From an uncultured Verrucomicrobia subdivision 3 bacterium (GTDB taxonomy: Bacteria; Verrucomicrobiota; Verrucomicrobiia; Limisphaerales; UBA11358): a stretch of 38,898 bases of DNA. The translations under genes and the position numbers were made by a program. Position 1 is the stretch's first letter. Every line of letters starts with the position of its first letter. The stretch covers positions 1 to 38,898 of the forward strand of contig CAIRJF010000034.1 of NCBI GenBank assembly GCA_903878805.1. The letters are read 5' to 3'. Shown here in pieces: positions 1 through 7,844 of this stretch. Below the pieces are notes generated by a model. The model searched no databases. It saw nothing but the letters and a program-made list of their open reading frames with translations, and was not told the origin of the DNA.

Positions 1-3
1 AAG

Positions 4-58
4 TTGTCCATCTCCAGCTCCGTTCGGGCTACGCCCTCACTACGCAGGAGATGGACAA
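4..58. repeat. Long hairpin-forming inverted repeat at the left edge
   Basis: Bases 4-15 (ttgtccatctcc) are exactly complementary to bases 47-58 (ggagatggacaa), giving a perfect 12-bp stem around a 31-base loop. Nothing in it reads as a convincing protein. It could be a repeat-family element, the end of a mobile element continuing to the left, or a terminator for a gene outside the window. The stem is not followed by a T-run on the plus strand, so a classic terminator is not favoured. Confidence 0.5.
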
Positions 59-154
59 AGAACAGACAAAAACATAAACTCAACCCAGTCCCAAGACTAA
101 CATATGGAGTGGCACAGAAAGTTGAGTCCGGTCAGAAAAAGTGAAAGGAATCAC

Positions 155-310
155 ATGAAAACCACGGCAACAACGGAGGCGGTGTCTTCACCTCCGGGGG
201 AAAATGGGCATTGGAACACAAAATGGCGGCGAACCACCTCCTGCGCCGGACAAAATCCGGTGGTGGACTGGAAAAATGACTTGCAAAACTATGAGGCAGA
301 CCGAAAATGA
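155..310 (+). CDS. Possible small hypothetical protein (51 aa)
   Basis: This short reading frame begins at an ATG preceded by a good purine-rich ribosome-binding sequence (gaaagga, five bases upstream), which is unusual in this window where such sites are mostly lacking. The product is hydrophilic, with several Trp, Lys and Arg residues, and resembles nothing I know. Otherwise the 373 bases before the first clear gene hold only the hairpin at 4-58. It could equally be chance coding upstream of the esterase. Confidence 0.2.
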   Translation: MKTTATTEAVSSPPGENGHWNTKWRRTTSCAGQNPVVDWKNDLQNYEADRK

Positions 311-373
311 CCAAAATTACAAAAAAGAGTCCACGCCGGTCGTGGGCCAGAAACCATATGGGAAATCCCGGTT

Positions 374-1198
374 ATGATCAGACTTTTGGCATTCGTCCCG
401 GCCATTTTAGCCCAGGTGGTTTTCGCTGAGGAGATCAGTCAGTACCCCGCGGCATTTTATGAAACGAATACGGAAGCATACACATACACGGACAAAGCGG
501 GACACCAGATGCCCTACAGATTGTTTAGGCCCCACAATTATGATCCCAAGAAACAGTACCCGTTGATACTTTCTTTTCATGGAGCAGGAGAAAGGGGGAA
601 TGACAACCTGAAACAACTGAAGCCTTGGGTGGCAGGCTGGATGGATGAGCAGGTTCAGAACCATCATCCATGCCTTATCCTCATGCCCCAATGCCCGGAC
701 GGTGAACAGTGGGTGGACACCCCGTGGCAAATGGGATCCTATTCGTTTTCCAACACTCCAATCAGCAACCCCATGAGGCTGGCAAAACAGATTTTTGACA
801 AGGTGGTCCAGGAAAACTCAGTCGATCGGAGCCGCATTTATGTGATGGGGGCATCAATGGGAGGTTATGCCACGTGGAATTTTGCGATTCGCTATCCCGA
901 ACTTGTCGCCGCCGCAGTTCCCGTTTGTGGAGCGGGTGATCCGTCCATGGCCAAAACCATCAAGAACATCCCCATCTGGGCCTTTCATGGAGACGCCGAT
1001 GATGTTGTTCCTCCTTCTGGCTCACAGGACATGCTCGACGCCATAAAGAGAGCAGGTGGAACCCAGGCTCAACTAACCATTTTTCACGCTGTAAAACATG
1101 ATTCGTACCTCCGAGCGTGGAGGCAACGAGATCTGGTCGATTGGATATTCAAACAGAACAAAACTCAAACCAAGTCGAATGGAGGCGACGGTAAATAG
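374..1198 (+). CDS. Exported alpha/beta-hydrolase (phospholipase/carboxylesterase-type serine esterase)
   Basis: The 274-residue product starts with a hydrophobic signal peptide of about 18 residues ending in VFAEE, so it should act in the periplasm or outside. The body is an alpha/beta hydrolase: an oxyanion-hole region LSFHGAGERG near residues 66-75, the nucleophile elbow GASMGG with Ser161, an acid in HGDADD (about 207-210) and a C-terminal His near 238-242. This layout, with the YRLFRP strand, matches the predicted-peptidase/phospholipase group often found with glycan or xylan utilisation in Verrucomicrobia and Planctomycetes. The substrate cannot be read from sequence. It stands alone, with no partner gene in close spacing. 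Confidence 0.85.
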   Translation: MIRLLAFVPAILAQVVFAEEISQYPAAFYETNTEAYTYTDKAGHQMPYRLFRPHNYDPKKQYPLILSFHGAGERGNDNLKQLKPWVAGWMDEQVQNHHPCLILMPQCPDGEQWVDTPWQMGSYSFSNTPISNPMRLAKQIFDKVVQENSVDRSRIYVMGASMGGYATWNFAIRYPELVAAAVPVCGAGDPSMAKTIKNIPIWAFHGDADDVVPPSGSQDMLDAIKRAGGTQAQLTIFHAVKHDSYLRAWRQRDLVDWIFKQNKTQTKSNGGDGK

Positions 1199-1223
1199 CC
1201 GCACTTGTTCCGCAACGCAGGAC

Positions 1224-1766
1224 ATGTTGGACCCGACTCCAATAAATGATATATTCAATAATATTTCGCCTGCTCTCTTGGCTCATTTCCGCACAAGAGA
1301 ACAAACCAGATTTGGCGGGCCTTTGTATGTATATCAGCGCACGGGTTTTGGCCTGCCAAGCACAGGCGCGGCTAAAATAAATTATTCCTTCATAGCTGCG
1401 CGACAATTGGAAACGCTTCTGGCGGATTTGATTTTAACTGACGGAAATCACAAGTTGCCAATAGCGGAAGCGGCAAAACTTCTCGACATCGCAGCAGAAA
1501 CAAGGCTCGGCATCAGCCAATGTCGGCAGATAGCGGAGAAAATTGAACTTGATTGGCGCACACGCTCCGGTTTCTATAATAATTGGTGCTTGGCTGGCTA
1601 CTTTGCCATTTATTGCTGGTTCAATTTGGGCGGCATTGCGGGCGTTTCATTTGTTCAAAGACGCGCAAAACATCCGACTAGGTTTGCGCGGCGAACAAGC
1701 CGTGGCAGAAGCCTTGAACGAAGCCGACGGTTTCCGCGTGTTCCACGATATGCCGGGCGGCGGTGA
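1224..1766 (+). CDS. Hypothetical ORF overlapping the NERD gene; possible frameshifted N-terminal part
   Basis: This open frame starts after the esterase. Its first 110 residues or so look protein-like (ARQLETLLADLIL, then KLPIAEAAKLLDIAAE, an amphipathic helical stretch). Past about base 1560 it becomes Arg-rich and unlike a real protein, while the next frame takes over with a membrane helix and NERD domain. Either it is a short gene ending in unrelated sequence, or a frameshift near 1535-1560 has separated it from the NERD gene. No family is recognised. The downstream frame has a stop at 1531-1533, so the two are not a simple alternative start. Confidence 0.3.
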   Translation: MLDPTPINDIFNNISPALLAHFRTREQTRFGGPLYVYQRTGFGLPSTGAAKINYSFIAARQLETLLADLILTDGNHKLPIAEAAKLLDIAAETRLGISQCRQIAEKIELDWRTRSGFYNNWCLAGYFAIYCWFNLGGIAGVSFVQRRAKHPTRFARRTSRGRSLERSRRFPRVPRYAGRR

Positions 1767-2184
1767 TTGGAACATTGACCATATTGCCGTCGGCACGCGC
1801 GGCGTGTTCCTGATTGAAACCAAAGCGCGCCGCCGCCGTGGTAGCCGCAACGGGCAGCAATCGCATGAAGTAATCTTTGACGGCGAAGCTTTGCAGTTTC
1901 CAACTTACCGCGAAGCCAAGCCGATTGAACAAGCCAAACGAAATGCTCAATGGCTTTCAAATTTCCTGACGAAAAAGACCGGCGAGCCGGTGCAAGTCGC
2001 GCCGCTGGTGGTTTTGCCGGGTTGGTTCGTTAAAATTTCAGAAAGGGGAAATTTTCCGGTTTGGGCGATGAATACAACCCGTTTACCAAATCATTTGCTA
2101 GGGCAGCGCGAGCAAATTGAATCCGCGCAAGTCCGGCGAATTATTTCTGCAATTGATGATAAATGCCGCGACATGGAATTTTAA
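1543..2184 (+). CDS. NERD (nuclease-related) domain membrane protein
   Basis: The protein has one hydrophobic helix near residues 9-33, then a NERD domain. The visible NERD hallmarks are LRGEQAVAEAL (Gly-Glu), FRVFHDMP, then NIDHIAVGTRGVFLIETKARR, where the Asp and the Glu-x-Lys match the restriction-endonuclease-like core. A later segment, PLVVLPGWFV, is also typical of the family. NERD proteins are predicted nucleases or nucleic-acid processing proteins; their cellular job is poorly known. The only start in this frame after the stop at 1531 is TTG at 1543, which places the membrane helix near the N-terminus, so the true N-terminus may lie in the upstream frame. It lies just outside the tRNA-linked element. 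Confidence 0.75.
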   Translation: MNLIGAHAPVSIIIGAWLATLPFIAGSIWAALRAFHLFKDAQNIRLGLRGEQAVAEALNEADGFRVFHDMPGGGDWNIDHIAVGTRGVFLIETKARRRRGSRNGQQSHEVIFDGEALQFPTYREAKPIEQAKRNAQWLSNFLTKKTGEPVQVAPLVVLPGWFVKISERGNFPVWAMNTTRLPNHLLGQREQIESAQVRRIISAIDDKCRDMEF

Positions 2185-2213
2185 TACCGGAGCCGAAACG
2201 GTAAAAATTGCGA

Positions 2214-2238
2214 GTGCCTTTTGGTGCCTTTTGGTGCC
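2214..2238 (+). repeat. 10-bp tandem repeat, 2.5 copies
   Basis: The unit gtgccttttg occurs twice in tandem followed by a further gtgcc. Some 75 bases on, tactagag is repeated with the same 10-bp spacing (2312 and 2322). The 174 bases between the NERD gene and the tRNA contain no gene that I can see. Confidence 0.6.
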
Positions 2239-2358
2239 CTGAAAGCGGATTGAAGTTGACCGAAGTTGGCCGCAATTGTCAGCCGACTAATAGATTAAAA
2301 AATGCAGCAAATACTAGAGTTTACTAGAGAATCACACCTTTTTAATCAAATTCTAAAG

Positions 2359-2443
2359 TGGTGCCCACGACAGGACTTGAACCTGTATGATTTTACTCAC
2401 TAGAACCTGAATCTAGCGCGTCTGCCAATTCCGCCACGTGGGC
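2359..2443 (-). tRNA. tRNA-Leu (anticodon CAG)
   Basis: Read on the minus strand from 2443, this folds as a leucine tRNA. A 7-bp acceptor stem (GCCCACG with CGTGGGC) is followed by discriminator A and an encoded CCA. The D-arm reads GGCGGAATTGGCAGACGC, and the anticodon stem CTAGA/TCTAG closes a loop TTCAGGT, giving CAG. A long class II variable arm precedes the T-arm GGTTCAAGTCC. The first 42 transcribed-side bases also occur at 8458-8499. The bases upstream of its 5' end (2447 onward) belong to the integrated element, so its present promoter is probably element-derived; a gataat-like -10 lies about 10 bp upstream. Confidence 0.95.
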
Positions 2444-2446
2444 AAC
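2405..2446. repeat. Left attachment site (att), inside tRNA-Leu
   Basis: This 42-bp repeat covers the tRNA from just before its 5' end through the anticodon loop. It is identical to 8458-8499. The anticodon stem-loop (ctaga...tctag) is a natural dyad for tyrosine-recombinase strand exchange, so crossover probably falls there. Confidence 0.88.
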
Positions 2447-2456
2447 ATGATTATCA

Positions 2457-2474
2457 AGCACTTACAGAAGTGCT
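2457..2474. promoter_or_regulatory. Perfect 7-bp inverted repeat between att site and integrase
   Basis: agcactt and aagtgct flank a 4-base spacer, 11 bp inside the attachment core and about 48 bp before the integrase start. It could bind the excisionase-like or XRE protein. On the minus strand it overlaps the probable promoter region of the tRNA, so it may also affect tRNA transcription. The function is inferred from position only. Confidence 0.4.
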
Positions 2475-2485
2475 GCGTGAAAAAT

Positions 2486-2521
2486 TTGACATTGTGATAG
2501 TATTTGTGCTAGTTTCATCGT
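2486..2521 (+). promoter_or_regulatory. Probable integrase promoter
   Basis: A consensus -35 (ttgaca, 2486-2491) is followed after about 18 bp by a weak extended -10 (tgctagttt, 2508-2516). The start codon at 2522 would then be almost at the transcription start, implying a leaderless or near-leaderless message. No ribosome-binding sequence is seen before the ATG, which fits. Confidence 0.45.
2492..2515 (+). repeat. 24-bp direct repeat, left copy (possible recombinase arm site)
   Basis: This matches 8316-8339 at 22 of 24 positions, in the same orientation. The copies lie about 46 bp and 119 bp inside the two attachment cores. Paired repeats on either side of the core are what arm-type binding sites of a tyrosine recombinase look like. 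The left copy also overlaps the integrase promoter, which would allow autoregulation. Confidence 0.5.
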
Positions 2522-3724
2522 ATGAATCCGACTGAAACCGCAAGCAATCCAACCAATGACAAAAAGTTAATTCCACGGCATTTACAATACCAGCCAGTGA
2601 GGAACGGGCGCAAACAAAAAATTCGCGGCCTGTGGGAACGAAACGGGAAGTTTTACGCCCAGATGACCGTCAAAGACCCGAACACCGGCAAGAAAAAAGT
2701 TACCAAGATACCTTTGAAAATGGACGAAAACGGAATTCCGCGTTATGTGGCAACCGTCGCGGAAGCAGTCGCGGCACAGGAGAAATTAAAGGTTCAAAGG
2801 GCGGAAAATTCGTTGCCAGTCTTGGGGCAGATGCCGAAATTTTGCGACTATGTAACCGAATACTTGACCAGTTCCGTAACGCTGAACAAAGGCGTCGAGA
2901 CAATCAAAACCGAAACCGTCCATTTGAACTCATGGGTCAAGCATCTTGGGGAAACTCGCCTGAATGACATAACCAAGCCGATGATTACGGCGTTTCGAGA
3001 AAAACGCTTGAAGGAAGTTGAACCAAGCACGGTAAATGGCGCGATGCCATGCCTGAATAATGTTTTGAAAATGGCGCGGGAGGCTGGCTACCTGCAAAGA
3101 TTGCCAACTGAAAACATCCAACCATTGAAAGTCATCAAACCCAAGAAACGGCTCGTTTCGATGGAGAGCATGAAGCAAATTTGTGACGCGGCAATGGAGT
3201 ATAAAAACGGCGCACAGTTCAAAGATTTGATTTTGTTTTTGTGTTACAGCGGCGGAAGAATCAGCGAAAGTTTAAGGTTGCGCTGGCAGGACGTGGACTG
3301 GACAGAAAAGCACGTCACCATTGGTTATGACGGCAGGGTTAAGAATTACAAAGCTCGCGTTGTGAATTTCAATAAGAATTTGGAAGCTCACTTGACGGAT
3401 ATGTTCACCCGTCGCGCTCCCGACTCGCAATGGATTTTTCCATCGCCGCAACGTGGCAAAATTGACAAGCCAGCGAAAACATTCAAGGAGACAATCATTC
3501 TTGCGCGTGAAAAAGTCGGATTGCCAAAATTCGGCTTTCACGATTGCCGACACTTCTTTGCGTCCATGTGCGCCATGTCCGATGTTGCCAAGGATGTTGT
3601 CCGCGATTGGATGGGACATTCAACTACCAAATTGCTGGATGACGTTTATGTCCACTACTGCCGCGACTACCACGCCAGCCAAGCCTCAAAGGTTGGATTC
3701 GAGCCGATTGTGAAAGTCGCTTAA
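2522..3724 (+). CDS. Tyrosine-recombinase integrase
   Basis: The 400-residue protein has the normal layout of a phage-type integrase. An N-terminal arm/AP2-like region (about 30-95, GLWERNGKFYAQMTV) precedes a SAM-like core-binding domain (about 105-195). The catalytic domain contains Arg246 in SGGRISES, His340-x-x-Arg343 in FHDCRH, His366 in MGHST and the nucleophile Tyr376 in DDVYVHY. All signature catalytic residues are present, so it should be active. It lies 75 bp from the left attachment site and reads away from it. It should catalyse integration and, with a directionality factor, excision of the surrounding element at tRNA-Leu. Confidence 0.95.
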   Translation: MNPTETASNPTNDKKLIPRHLQYQPVRNGRKQKIRGLWERNGKFYAQMTVKDPNTGKKKVTKIPLKMDENGIPRYVATVAEAVAAQEKLKVQRAENSLPVLGQMPKFCDYVTEYLTSSVTLNKGVETIKTETVHLNSWVKHLGETRLNDITKPMITAFREKRLKEVEPSTVNGAMPCLNNVLKMAREAGYLQRLPTENIQPLKVIKPKKRLVSMESMKQICDAAMEYKNGAQFKDLILFLCYSGGRISESLRLRWQDVDWTEKHVTIGYDGRVKNYKARVVNFNKNLEAHLTDMFTRRAPDSQWIFPSPQRGKIDKPAKTFKETIILAREKVGLPKFGFHDCRHFFASMCAMSDVAKDVVRDWMGHSTTKLLDDVYVHYCRDYHASQASKVGFEPIVKVA

Positions 3725-3736
3725 CGAAACTGCCAT

Positions 3737-3994
3737 TCATCGAGGCTGGACTCTCCATTGAGTTTGGCCTTTTTCGGTTTTTGGGGCTTTATGCTCTTGG
3801 GCAAATTCACCCGCTTCCATGCGGCGGTTAAACTCGCGTATAGCTTTCGGCTGGATATAAACGCGCCCTGCAATGTTTTCAGTTTCCAACCAACCTTTTT
3901 TGCGCCAACGCCATGCTGTTGTATCTGTGATGCCTACTGTCTCAATGAATCGGTCAAGGGCAATGGCAATCTCTACGGTTTCAACGGTCAACAT
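3737..3994 (-). CDS. Helix-turn-helix DNA-binding protein, probable excisionase
   Basis: The 85-residue protein contains a MerR/AlpA-like winged helix: FIETVGITDTTAWRWRKKGW followed by LETENIAGRVYIQPKAIREFNRR. The pattern (turn, WRWRKKG, then a wing and a residue-binding strand) is that of HTH_17/excisionase domains that direct element excision or regulate integrase. It is convergent with the integrase, their stops being 12 bp apart. The C-terminal 20 residues are polar and probably disordered. Its role as recombination directionality factor is inferred from size, fold and place. Confidence 0.75.
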   Translation of the reverse strand: MLTVETVEIAIALDRFIETVGITDTTAWRWRKKGWLETENIAGRVYIQPKAIREFNRRMEAGEFAQEHKAPKTEKGQTQWRVQPR

Positions 3995-4584
3995 ACCAAC
4001 TTTGTTTTCTGGCGGAAATTCTCTGTCGTAGATTCAGCCTCACACGAGGCCGATTTGTATCCGCTGACAGCGAATTCGCCGTAGGTGAACCGGCAATGGT
4101 TAGAGCCAAAGCAAGTTTTTCCATACTCTCATGCTGCCAGTCATTTCGTTTTAAGTAAAGAAGATAAGCTAACTTTGTTTAATTGGTTTATTAACGGTCA
4201 AGACGCCCTTGAGACATCCCATTTCTCCCTTGCAGATACGTTTTTCTGCCCTTGCGATTTACCTTGGGGATATATCCATCCGTGCGGGTAATTTTATTTA
4301 ATTTTATTTACGGAGCGCAGACATAGGCAATGTTTTCAATACGATTGAGGCCACCCACCCGAATTTATGCTTTTTTAGCAGCTTTGTTAAGCGTGGGTAT
4401 GGGGGCAAGGCTATTTTATATTTATCCCGGCGCGAATGGTTCAAACCGCCTCGTCATTTATCACCGTGTCGAAAAATACGGGTGTCTGGAAGCCTTAAAA
4501 AACGCGGAAAGGCTCTGATTCTATTGGTGTTTGTGGTGGTGTTTTCTCCGTGCCTGTGCGGTCTGTTTATTATATGGTGTGGTG
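3995..4584. other. AT-rich non-coding stretch, candidate replication origin
   Basis: About 590 bases lie between the helix-turn-helix gene and rep with no convincing gene. Two short open frames (4085-4291 and 4330-4518) show no recognisable domain. The stretch contains AT-rich repeats (attttattta twice near 4289-4309). Since rolling-circle origins often lie just upstream of rep, this is where I would expect the nick site, but I cannot identify it. Confidence 0.3.
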
Positions 4585-5385
4585 GTGAGTAAGAATTTGA
4601 CCGTCTGTTCCAAGTCCAGCATCCAGCGATTCATCAAACTATGGCTGTCTGTGAAGGATACGCCTTACTGGTTTCATCAAACCCTCTCTCTGGGGCGGCA
4701 GATTGAAGATTTTGCCACTGCCAAGCCGATTTTGGAAAAACTGTTTGACTCGCTGGAAGTAGAGATGGGCAAGACGTATGACATGGGCGCGGTTTATATC
4801 ATGGGGCATCAAGGCAATAAACGGGTTCATTTTCATGTGGTTTTTTTCTTTTATGGGACGCCAGCCGAGACGCCGGAAAAACTGGCGGCAAAACTGCGGC
4901 AGGAAGTCTGGAAGCGATGGAAAAAACTCAATCCCGACCTTAACCACACCGGCAATCGGTTGACGATTCGGACGAAAGCTAATGGCCTATGGTATCTGGC
5001 AGGGCATTTGACGGTTGGCAAAACTGCGAAGGCGAAAGGCAAGCCAAGCTGGTATGGCGTTCGCAACAAGCGACTAATTGAAACCCACGCCCTGCCAGTG
5101 ACCAGCAAGCAAGTCAGGCGAGAGTTTGACAGTTATTTTCCCGCCGTCCAAGCAACCCCTGCCCCTGCCGCCAAGAAACCGAAAGTCATTTTCTATGACC
5201 GGCGCAAGCTGGCCGAGTTGCGGGCTTATGTGGAAGCCGACGGGCGGCACGATTGGGAAGATTTCAAGCGAATGAAGATGGGCAGGAAAAGAAAAGTCAG
5301 TGATTTTGATTTCATGGATTTTCTAAATGTTCAAAGCGGCTGGAAATCAGCCACGCCCTCTGCCGATGATGGAAACACACTTTGA
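4585..5385 (+). CDS. HUH-family rolling-circle replication initiator (Rep)
   Basis: From GTG at 4585 the protein has 266 residues. The HUH metal-binding motif is VHFHVVFFF (His82-Phe-His84). A helix rich in Trp and Lys (EVWKRWKKLNP) follows, then the tyrosine motif LWYLAGHLT with Tyr137 as probable nucleophile, and a WYGVRNKRL strand. This order matches the replication proteins of inoviruses, microviruses and small rolling-circle plasmids. The usual Y-x-x-K is here Y-L-A-G-H, so the lysine is lost or displaced to the later GKTAK. Rep would nick its origin and covalently hold the 5' end. The longer frame from 4531 adds a Cys-rich stretch that looks non-native. Confidence 0.8.
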   Translation: MSKNLTVCSKSSIQRFIKLWLSVKDTPYWFHQTLSLGRQIEDFATAKPILEKLFDSLEVEMGKTYDMGAVYIMGHQGNKRVHFHVVFFFYGTPAETPEKLAAKLRQEVWKRWKKLNPDLNHTGNRLTIRTKANGLWYLAGHLTVGKTAKAKGKPSWYGVRNKRLIETHALPVTSKQVRREFDSYFPAVQATPAPAAKKPKVIFYDRRKLAELRAYVEADGRHDWEDFKRMKMGRKRKVSDFDFMDFLNVQSGWKSATPSADDGNTL

Positions 5386-5405
5386 ATTTGTTGAAATAAG
5401 CGTTT

Positions 5406-5426
5406 GGGGGTAGGGGGTGGGGTAGG
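5406..5426 (+). other. G-run tract downstream of rep (possible G-quadruplex)
   Basis: Runs of five, five, four and two G separated by one- or two-base linkers follow the rep stop by about 20 bases. It lies in the short gap between convergent rep and the zinc-ribbon gene, where it could slow replication or transcription. The final run is short, so folding is uncertain. Confidence 0.35.
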
Positions 5427-5478
5427 CCGTTGAATCAGTCCACTTGCGCGGGGAAGGACTTGAGGAATTTTCTTCGAC

Positions 5479-6315
5479 TCAAACAGCACCACGACAATGC
5501 GGGCAAGTATTCGCCTCGGCGCGGATAAGCTCGGCGCAGTGTGGACACCTTTGGCTAATTCCAGAACGCAATGCCCGCTCATCCAAGACTTTTCTATTGG
5601 CAGGCACGACGAGAGCGACAACCAAACCGGCTGGACAGCAAAACAAGCACGAAAACATAAACCAGAAAACGCTGCGCCCTTTCATGTGCGCCACAATGCC
5701 GGTGATAATTGCCACTATTGCGGCGCACAAAACCCACGGCAACAGGCTTGCCAAAGATTCCAGTTCCCCTTGCACCCAGCAAATCGGAGTCTCGTCCGGT
5801 TTGCTCGTCATTATATTTCTTCTATATTCATCATCCATATTTTCCCAACGCACAAGAATTGCAAAGCCAATCAAGGCAAAAACAAACATCAATCCTTTGA
5901 TATAGATAACTTCTCGCTTGGTAAAAACCCCGCTCAAAAGTTTTTTCAAGACCATATAAGTCACGCCGGAAACCACGCCCGTTACCAGAGAGGGAATGGC
6001 TATCGAGAATAATCTCTCGAAAAAACCCCGCATTACCGCAGCCGCGATTAGAAAGATAAGCAGCCCAAAACAAGACGACAGCCAGTTGACAAATTTATTT
6101 TCACGATGTTTGCCGCGATTACCATCTTCTGAATGAATTTTGGTTTTGGGTTTCTGAATTGGCTTGTCTTGGAAGTTTCCCTTTTGCTCAAATCGCAAAG
6201 TGGGAACAAAAAAAGGCTTTTGGCACGTTGGGCAAATGACTTCCATACCGCGAAAGCCTTCGTCACACTCGATATGCTGACCACAATTCGGGCAAAAGAT
6301 TTTGAATTTACTCAT
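5479..6315 (-). CDS. Zinc-ribbon membrane protein (two zinc ribbons)
   Basis: This 278-residue protein starts with a zinc ribbon (FCPNCGQHIECDEG then CPTCQKPFFVP, residues 8-35). It continues with a polar linker and about five hydrophobic helices between residues 75 and 235 (for example LLIFLIAAAVMRGFF and WVLCAAIVAIITGIV), then ends in a second ribbon, RCPHCAEL/CPHCRGAV. The same first ribbon begins the upstream gene, so the pair look like paralogues or at least share a domain. It follows that gene by 30 bp on the same strand, which suggests one transcript. Its function is unknown. Base composition is lower in GC than the chromosome around the element. Confidence 0.75.
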   Translation of the reverse strand: MSKFKIFCPNCGQHIECDEGFRGMEVICPTCQKPFFVPTLRFEQKGNFQDKPIQKPKTKIHSEDGNRGKHRENKFVNWLSSCFGLLIFLIAAAVMRGFFERLFSIAIPSLVTGVVSGVTYMVLKKLLSGVFTKREVIYIKGLMFVFALIGFAILVRWENMDDEYRRNIMTSKPDETPICWVQGELESLASLLPWVLCAAIVAIITGIVAHMKGRSVFWFMFSCLFCCPAGLVVALVVPANRKVLDERALRSGISQRCPHCAELIRAEANTCPHCRGAV

Positions 6316-6345
6316 GTGCCGTTTGGATAAATCTCAACCAGCACC

Positions 6346-7746
6346 TTATTTTTCTTTGTTTCCAACCTCCACAGCAACATCCACGTTAGCAATAACAAGA
6401 AAGCCTGTGTTGTCATTGAGTGAAGCGACATAAAGGACACCCCTGTTAGCATCCTGAAATCTCCATGTGTATTTGATGTAATCTTTTCGGCTGGAATCTA
6501 AATCGTCTTCACTGCCGTATTCTGCGACCATCTTGTTGTGTATGGCATCGTGTCCCCCCATTTTATTAACCGCCTCTGGATTATACATTATTTCAATCTG
6601 ATACAGACTTCCCTTGAGGAAATAGAAAGTTGCCACTTGGTCTTGATAAGAAACGAGCCATACAGCTTTCTGCATATTTGAATCACTTACTTTAGGCTGA
6701 AATTCCAAATTGAATACTTTTTCCACACTGGAATATGAATCGCCAATTTTGACCCCGTAAAAAGAGTAACCTAGGACAGCATGGTTTTGAAAAGCACTGT
6801 GTTTAGCCTCCGTCTTGGACTGTCCATCATTAGTTTTTTGTGGGGTTATTTGCCATTTGAATCCGGTTGCGTCATAAGTGACATCCAGTTCAACCGCTTC
6901 TGTTTTGCCATCCGTTAATGTTGTTAGAAGTCCGCTGTATTTGTTTCCATTCTTGTGAGCGAGGCTGATGCCTTGAACCTTTATTGAACTTGTCTCTGGG
7001 CTTTGCGCGAATTTCTTTTCAATACTCGTCATGACCTGCGATTCAATACTAGCTAGGTCAACATTCTTTGAAGCATTTGCTAAAAGAACAAATGAAATGG
7101 CAAAGCATATTAAAGCAACCCCAATCCTATAACCAAATAGCACAAGCAATGGTATTCCCCATGATTTTCTTGTGTAATTATTTCCATAGTTTTCCTTTAC
7201 ATACAGAACTTGTTTTCCTGCAACTGAAAAATACCAAATCAATATAACCACAAGCATGAAAAGTGAAAAACCGAACTGATATAACAGCAAATCTATTTTT
7301 GTTAAAATTGCGGGAATTGCACCAGCTATTTGTAATGCAAGAAAAACGGCTTCGTAAAATAAAAATTTGTAAAACCAGCTCGTATTTGTTTTTGCCTCAT
7401 CTTTTCGCCCTAGGGTCTCCGCATTGCGAGAGTGTATGAAAGCCCCCAAAGGCGGCAAAAGCAAAGCCCAGCCCCTTGCTAAAGCGGGATTCCACAAAAC
7501 AGGTGTTTCATCGGAATCATTTTCAGTAGTGCCACCAGATGCCTCCCATTCCTTTGCTTCCGCAACATAATCCGGCCTCTGGCGGCGTATTTGGAGAGTG
7601 GGTGCTGCTGGCGGCGCGGCCTGATGCACTTGTGGAATCAAAAACGATTGATAGCACGAGGGACAATTGATTTGCACCCCGCGATAACCGTCATCGCACT
7701 GAATATGCTGCCCGCAATGCAGGCAAAAAACTTTTATTTCAGCCAT
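6346..7746 (-). CDS. Zinc-ribbon membrane protein with extracytoplasmic C-terminal domain
   Basis: The 466-residue product begins with a zinc ribbon (FCLHCGQHIQCDDGYRG...CPSCYQSFLIP). A Pro/Ala-rich linker follows, then four or so membrane helices (about 115-250, ending FAISFVLLANASKN). The C-terminal 215 residues are soluble and include SGLLTTLTDGKTEAVELDV, the beta-strand pattern of small tail domains found in other exported proteins, then a calmly folded region with KVFNLEF. It is the first gene of a two-gene minus-strand unit and is divergent from the XRE regulator, which probably controls it. No defence or transport function can be assigned. Confidence 0.75.
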   Translation of the reverse strand: MAEIKVFCLHCGQHIQCDDGYRGVQINCPSCYQSFLIPQVHQAAPPAAPTLQIRRQRPDYVAEAKEWEASGGTTENDSDETPVLWNPALARGWALLLPPLGAFIHSRNAETLGRKDEAKTNTSWFYKFLFYEAVFLALQIAGAIPAILTKIDLLLYQFGFSLFMLVVILIWYFSVAGKQVLYVKENYGNNYTRKSWGIPLLVLFGYRIGVALICFAISFVLLANASKNVDLASIESQVMTSIEKKFAQSPETSSIKVQGISLAHKNGNKYSGLLTTLTDGKTEAVELDVTYDATGFKWQITPQKTNDGQSKTEAKHSAFQNHAVLGYSFYGVKIGDSYSSVEKVFNLEFQPKVSDSNMQKAVWLVSYQDQVATFYFLKGSLYQIEIMYNPEAVNKMGGHDAIHNKMVAEYGSEDDLDSSRKDYIKYTWRFQDANRGVLYVASLNDNTGFLVIANVDVAVEVGNKEK

Positions 7747-7844
7747 AGATTTCAGCGCAGAATTTCAGATTTGGCACGGGCGGGCAAGGAAAGACTACCT
7801 TTAGGCAGTTCTTTGAGCGCAACAGAATCGGCAATTTGGTGTCG
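7747..7844. promoter_or_regulatory. Divergent intergenic control region
   Basis: The 98 bp between the zinc-ribbon operon and the XRE gene must hold both promoters. The heptamer atttcag occurs twice, 14 bp apart (near 7750 and 7764), a plausible pair of half-operators on the same helix-turn spacing. I see no consensus -35/-10 pair. Confidence 0.3.

Noticed and set aside
5479-7746. Known anti-phage defence system as element cargo
   Set aside because: The zinc-ribbon membrane proteins have no nuclease, TIR, NTPase or other effector domain that I can recognise, so no defence type can be named.
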